A stretch of 34,229 nucleotides of DNA from STD2-102 sp964414205 (GTDB lineage Bacteria; Bacillota; Clostridia; Christensenellales; CAG-917): the NCBI GenBank assembly GCA_964414205.1, contig CAYPVP010000009.1, positions 1-34,229 of the forward strand. The letters run 5' to 3'. The notes under the pieces are model-generated. The model had not been told where the DNA came from. It worked only from the letters and a program-made list of their open reading frames with translations, and did no database searches. Shown piece after piece: positions 30,779 through 34,229 of the stretch. Position numbers and translations under genes: made by a program. How positions within the stretch are numbered: position 1 is the first letter of the stretch; every line of letters begins with the position of its first letter.

Positions 30779-31834
30779 ATGTCAACAGAATGTGAAAAAC
30801 TGCAAAACAAAAAAATAGTTCCTGTGTTGGATGATGATGGCTGTTTTGCTTTCACAAAGAAAAAAGGGGTTGACTTCAAAATTTTGCAAATTACTGATGT
30901 TCATGTTGGTGGTGGAATTTTGTCAGTCAAAAAAGACAAAATGGCGCTTGAAGCAGTCAAAGATTTGATTTGCCATACCAAACCTGATTTTGTTGCCGTA
31001 ACAGGTGATGTGAGTTACCCTATACCAGTTTTTTCTGGAACATGCAACAATATGCGTCCAGCAAAAAAGTTTGGAACAATGATGCAAGAGTTGGGAGTTC
31101 CTTGGGCAATGGTCTATGGAAATCACGATTGGGAAGTTGTTGCAACTCACAAAAAAGATGAACTAACAAAATATTATGCTTCTTTGTCAACATGTTTGTT
31201 TAAGAACACTGCAAAAAATGTTTATGGCAATTCAAACTATATTGTCAAATTGAAAAATGAAGATGCTTCAATCAACAATGCTTTTGTCTTTATTGACAGC
31301 AATGCCTACATGACAAAAAGTTTTTTCTCAGGTTTTGATGTCATTCATGATGACCAAATTGAATGGTATAAAAATGAAATCATGCGTTTGTCAGCAGGTG
31401 AAAAGAAAATTGTTCCGTCGCTAGCGTTTTTCCACATTCCTTTTCAAGAATATCGTGATGCTTGGTGGAAACTTCAAGAAAAAAGTCCCGAAGTGCAATA
31501 TCATTTTGGAACGGTTTCAGAAAAAGACCAATATTTTGGTGTCACAAATGAAAGAGGACACATTTTTGATGAAATGTTGAAACTTGGTTCTACAAAAGGT
31601 GTTTTTTGTGGACATGACCATTTGAACACAATTTCAATGACATACAAAGGCATTCGTTTGACTTATGGAATGAGCATTGACTATTTGGCTTATAGTGGCA
31701 TTTCCAAACTCAAAAATCAAAGAGGTGGAACACTCATTTCAATCAAAGATGATGGAAGTTTTGATTGTGAACTTGTGCCACTCACAACTGTTCGCAACGA
31801 AGTTAAAGGTGGAAGACTGAGAACTGAAAAATAA
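30779..31834 (+). CDS. Calcineurin-like metallophosphoesterase
   Basis: Metal-dependent phosphoesterase (PF00149) of 351 residues. The dimetal ligands follow the standard order: D40 and H42 in LQITDVHVG, D77 in VTGDVS, N115-H116-D117 in YGNHDWE, a histidine in FFHIPF, and H279 and H281 in CGHDHLN. The general shape resembles purple-acid-phosphatase or Dcr2-like phosphoesterases of bacteria and fungi. The substrate is unknown. No signal peptide or membrane helix is present, so it is probably cytosolic. AAGGAG precedes ATG 30779; an earlier in-frame ATG at 30737 lies inside a terminator hairpin and was rejected. It may be co-regulated with the GPH transporter upstream by read-through of that hairpin. 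Confidence 0.88.
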   Translation: MSTECEKLQNKKIVPVLDDDGCFAFTKKKGVDFKILQITDVHVGGGILSVKKDKMALEAVKDLICHTKPDFVAVTGDVSYPIPVFSGTCNNMRPAKKFGTMMQELGVPWAMVYGNHDWEVVATHKKDELTKYYASLSTCLFKNTAKNVYGNSNYIVKLKNEDASINNAFVFIDSNAYMTKSFFSGFDVIHDDQIEWYKNEIMRLSAGEKKIVPSLAFFHIPFQEYRDAWWKLQEKSPEVQYHFGTVSEKDQYFGVTNERGHIFDEMLKLGSTKGVFCGHDHLNTISMTYKGIRLTYGMSIDYLAYSGISKLKNQRGGTLISIKDDGSFDCELVPLTTVRNEVKGGRLRTEK

Positions 31835-31901
31835 ACCACAAAAAGCATTGCTTCAAAATTTTGAAAAATTTGCTTGAATGTGTTGCTAGAAAATTATATT
31901 T

Positions 31902-31921
31902 CAATTTCTGGGGAGAAATTG
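31902..31921 (+). promoter_or_regulatory. GGGG-loop hairpin upstream of the terminator at 31924
   Basis: CAATTTCT (31902-31909) and AGAAATTG (31914-31921) form a perfect 8-bp stem with a GGGG loop, ending three bases before a terminator hairpin. It resembles the GGGG-loop hairpin at 29039-29056. A -10-like TATATT lies at 31895-31900, so a roughly 55-nt RNA ending at the terminator is conceivable. Confidence 0.45.
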
Positions 31922-31923
31922 GA

Positions 31924-31962
31924 GAGGTCATGTGCATTGATTTGCATGTGACCTCATTTTTT
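31924..31962 (+). terminator. Intrinsic terminator after the metallophosphoesterase
   Basis: GAGGTCA (31924-31930) pairs with TGACCTC (31949-31955), then a 2x2 internal loop, then TGCA pairs with TGCA around a TTGATT loop; A and six T follow at 31957-31962. Confidence 0.85.
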
Positions 31963-32018
31963 GCATTATTGTGAACGGTATTATCTCTGAACAAATTTTT
32001 TATTTTCTCATTGAAACA

Positions 32019-32047
32019 TTGCAGAAAAAACAAAAAAGTTGTAAAAT
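32019..32047 (+). promoter_or_regulatory. Promoter of the 23S rRNA methyltransferase gene
   Basis: TTGCAG at 32019-32024, a 17-nt spacer and TAAAAT at 32042-32047. The predicted start coincides with the ATG at 32054, implying a leaderless mRNA. Confidence 0.6.
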
Positions 32048-32053
32048 TCTTTT

Positions 32054-33421
32054 ATGCGAAAGAATGATATTTATGAAACTGAAATTGTTGACATGGGAGT
32101 CAATGGCGAAGGAATTGCAAAAATTGATGGAATTGTAGTTTTTGTTCCCTATGCTATTGTTGGCGAAGTTGTCAAAATCAAAATTGTTTATGGCAAAAAA
32201 GATTATGCCTATGGTGAAATTGTTGAAATTTTGCAACCATCTCCTTTTAGAGTCAAGCCAAAGTGTATTCATTTTGGAGTTTGTGGGGGGTGCGATTTGC
32301 AACACATTGCCTATGAAAAACAACTTGAATTGAAAAAAAACATTTTGCAAAACAATTTGAAAAAAATTGGTGGAATTGAAATTGAAACAAAAAATATTCA
32401 ATCAGCCAATGAATGGAAATATCGCAACAAACTTTCATTGCCGTTTGGTTTGAAAAACGGTAAAGTTGTTTTGGGGTTTTATGAAAAAAAATCTCATCAA
32501 GTTGTTCCAATGAAAGATTGTCTTTTGCATGATGAATGGGCAAAAAAAATGATTTTTGCTGTTACAACATGGGCAAACCAAAACGAAATTTCAGTTTTTG
32601 ATGAAAAAACTCAAAAAGGTTTTTTGCGACACGCCGTTGCACGCAAAATTGACACACTTGTTTTGACCATTGTTGGCAATGGAAAAATGTTGCCAAAAGT
32701 GAATGAACTTGCAACTGAACTCAAACAGCAGTTTGATGAATTTGAAATTCACTTTTCCTCAAATCAAAAAAATTCAAATGTAATTTTGGGTGAAACTGAA
32801 AAATTGGTTTTTGGAAAAGAAACAAAGCAAAAAATTGGCAAATTGAAAGCAATAGTTTCACCTTTGTCATTTTTGCAAATAAATGAAAAAATTAGAGATG
32901 CAATTTATGAAAAAGTTGCTGAAATTGTTGAAGAAGAAATGAATGCTCAACCAAACACAAATTTGGTTGAACTCTATTCAGGAATAGGCATTTTGACAGC
33001 AGAACTTGCCATCAGATTGCCAAATGCAAAAATTACGGCAGTTGAAATTGTCAAGGACGCCGTAAAAAATGCTGATGCTTTGATGATGGAAAATGGCTTG
33101 CAAGACAGAGTGAAAAATGTATGCAATGATGCAAGTTATGCAATCGAAAAAATTGAAATGAAAAATTCCATTGTAATTGTTGACCCACCACGAAAAGGTT
33201 GTTCAAATGAGGTTTTGCAATCGGTTTTGAAAGCAATGCCAAAAAAAGTATTGTATATTTCTTGCAACCCTGCAACCCTTGCAAGAGATGCAAAAATTTT
33301 GAGTGAAAAATATGTGATTCGCGAGGCAATTCCTTATGACATGTTCCCACAAACAAAATCGCTTGAAACTTTGGCTTGTTTTGAATTGAAAACAACTGAA
33401 ACAACTGTAAAAAGAAATTAA
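32054..33421 (+). CDS. rlmD: 23S rRNA (uracil-C5) methyltransferase, RlmD/RumA family
   Basis: SAM-dependent methyltransferase that makes 5-methyluridine in 23S rRNA (U1939-type site) or a related position. Domains in order: N-terminal TRAM RNA-binding domain (about 1-60, VDMGVNGEGIAKIDGIVVFVP), an iron-sulfur site with Cys71, Cys77 and Cys80 in CIHFGVCGGC plus a further Cys after residue 150, and a Rossmann methyltransferase with ELYSGIGILTAELA, DPPRKGC (377-383) and the catalytic Cys404 of SCNP. The 455-residue length is normal for Firmicutes TrmA-family paralogues, which annotate as RlmD or RlmCD; the exact target base cannot be fixed from sequence. No Shine-Dalgarno sequence precedes the ATG. 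Confidence 0.9.
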   Translation: MRKNDIYETEIVDMGVNGEGIAKIDGIVVFVPYAIVGEVVKIKIVYGKKDYAYGEIVEILQPSPFRVKPKCIHFGVCGGCDLQHIAYEKQLELKKNILQNNLKKIGGIEIETKNIQSANEWKYRNKLSLPFGLKNGKVVLGFYEKKSHQVVPMKDCLLHDEWAKKMIFAVTTWANQNEISVFDEKTQKGFLRHAVARKIDTLVLTIVGNGKMLPKVNELATELKQQFDEFEIHFSSNQKNSNVILGETEKLVFGKETKQKIGKLKAIVSPLSFLQINEKIRDAIYEKVAEIVEEEMNAQPNTNLVELYSGIGILTAELAIRLPNAKITAVEIVKDAVKNADALMMENGLQDRVKNVCNDASYAIEKIEMKNSIVIVDPPRKGCSNEVLQSVLKAMPKKVLYISCNPATLARDAKILSEKYVIREAIPYDMFPQTKSLETLACFELKTTETTVKRN

Positions 33422-33605
33422 AGTAAAAAAATTATAATGGAATAAAACAGCATTAAAAATGCAAGTGCAAAATAGTTTAATCAGCAATGTAAAAATAAAT
33501 TAAGAAAACAAGTGCATATAAAATATATATACGCATCAAAAATAAGTGAAAACAAAAAAATTTGATATGAAACAAGTGAAAAATCAAAATTTAAATTTTT
33601 AAATA
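33422..33605. repeat. A-rich intergenic spacer with AAGTG repeats
   Basis: This 228-nt gap before the flavodoxin-like gene holds AAGTG words at about 33463, 33510, 33544 and 33574, spaced 30-47 nt, in A-rich context. It shares GCAAGTGCA (33461-33469) with the tandem repeat at 4074-4082. It also contains a small hairpin GCATT-AAA-AATGC and the palindrome AAAATTTAAATTTT (33586-33599). No gene or clear terminator is seen. Confidence 0.45.
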
Positions 33606-33649
33606 AATCATTTTGGAAATTGAGTTTTGAGAAAACTTAGGAGAAAATT

Positions 33650-34192
33650 ATGAAAATTATAATTTTGAATGGAAGCCCAAGAAAAAAGGGTAATGTTGGT
33701 GCAATCATAAACAGTTTTGTGAATGGATGTTTGAGCAATGAAGAGTGCCAAGTAGAAGTGTTGGAAACAACAAATCTAAATTTAAAATTTTGCTCGGGCT
33801 GTGGTTGTTGTCAATCAAATGGTGGAAAATGCGTGTTGAAAGATGATTGCCAAGAAATTATGGAAAAAATTTCTTCATCAGATATGATTGTTTTTGCATC
33901 ACCTGTCTATTGGATGAACATTTCTGCACAACTCAAAGTTGTTGTTGACAGAATGTATAGCATATGGGAAAAATTGCAAGGCAAAAAAATTGGAGTTTTT
34001 GTTGTTGGGGCAGATGAAGTTGAACATAAGCAATTTGACATAATAAAATCGCAATTTGAATGTTTTTCAGAATTTGTTGACTGTGAAATGGCGTTTTTCA
34101 AAAAATTTAGTGCAGAAGATGAGGGCGACATTTTGGAAGATTCTAGTGCCATGGAAGAAGTTTTTCTTCTTGGAAAAAACATTTTGCAATAG
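33650..34192 (+). CDS. Flavodoxin-like NAD(P)H-dependent oxidoreductase
   Basis: FMN-binding reductase of the flavodoxin_2/NADPH-dependent FMN reductase group, 180 residues. The N-terminal GSPRKKGN (8-15) is the FMN phosphate loop, and SPVYWMN near 87-93 contacts the flavin ring. A cysteine cluster between them (Cys48, Cys51, Cys53, Cys54, then Cys61 and Cys67 in GGKCVLKDDC) resembles the compact motif of iron-sulfur flavoproteins, so it may carry a 4Fe-4S cluster. Electron donor and acceptor are not known. AGGAG six bases before ATG 33650 supports the start. It follows the repeat spacer and appears monocistronic; the window ends 37 nt after the stop. Confidence 0.88.
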   Translation: MKIIILNGSPRKKGNVGAIINSFVNGCLSNEECQVEVLETTNLNLKFCSGCGCCQSNGGKCVLKDDCQEIMEKISSSDMIVFASPVYWMNISAQLKVVVDRMYSIWEKLQGKKIGVFVVGADEVEHKQFDIIKSQFECFSEFVDCEMAFFKKFSAEDEGDILEDSSAMEEVFLLGKNILQ

Positions 34193-34229
34193 ACAAATTT
34201 GTTCAGGTTTGAATCAATTTAGAAGAAAA

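Noticed and set aside
31930..31974. 14-residue frame with a GGAGAGG site before it
   Set aside because: It lies wholly within the terminator arm and loop at 31924-31962; the site is more simply part of the hairpin.

Overview
The window is A+T-rich (about two thirds by eye) and looks like a chromosomal segment of a Gram-positive-type bacterium of the Firmicutes, most likely an uncultured Clostridia lineage. This rests on WhiA, HPr kinase HprK, a DUF1385 protein next to rpmE/prfA, DUF5685 beside a J-domain protein, and tandem phosphofructokinases behind dnaE. The lineage is inferred from gene content and order, not from an alignment. No phage, transposon, CRISPR array, rRNA or tRNA gene was seen. 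All genes lie on the + strand except one 54-residue membrane protein at 16762-16926.

Layout. 1-6179: queuosine enzyme QueH, an ABC exporter (ATPase plus FtsX-type permease, overlapping ATGA), a degenerate roughly 22-bp tandem repeat, and a large lipoprotein of unknown function. 6259-9664: translation block of rpmE (L31), a DUF1385-PrmC fusion and prfA (RF1). 9674-14110: a citramalate/citrate-synthase-like enzyme (probably Re-citrate synthase), a small P-loop protein, threonine synthase and TrpRS. 14153-16541: a tightly coupled trio of DUF5685 protein, degenerate J-domain protein with a Cys-rich tail, and a membrane protein resembling ECF S components. 16762-17405: the reverse-strand small membrane protein and a divergent ArsR-family regulator. 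17447-28970: uvrC, hprK, murB, PHP phosphoesterase, whiA, dnaE, ATP-PFK and PPi-type PFK, a known clostridial order that here lacks rapZ and yvcK. 29097-34192: GPH-family sugar transporter, metallophosphoesterase, 23S rRNA methyltransferase and a flavodoxin-like reductase.

Functional links. PrmC modifies the GGQ of RF1 encoded next door. HprK with two phosphofructokinases and a sugar transporter suggests glycolytic carbon control. The DUF5685 protein carries two Asp-rich motifs spaced like those of class I prenyl-transferring enzymes, so the trio may be an undescribed membrane system; this is inference.

Regulatory architecture is unusual in two ways. Several start codons without a Shine-Dalgarno sequence lie only 5-12 nt after a -10 box (queH, prfA, uvrC, murB, rlmD), pointing to leaderless or very short-leader mRNAs. 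Several intrinsic terminators abut the ribosome-binding site or promoter of the next gene.
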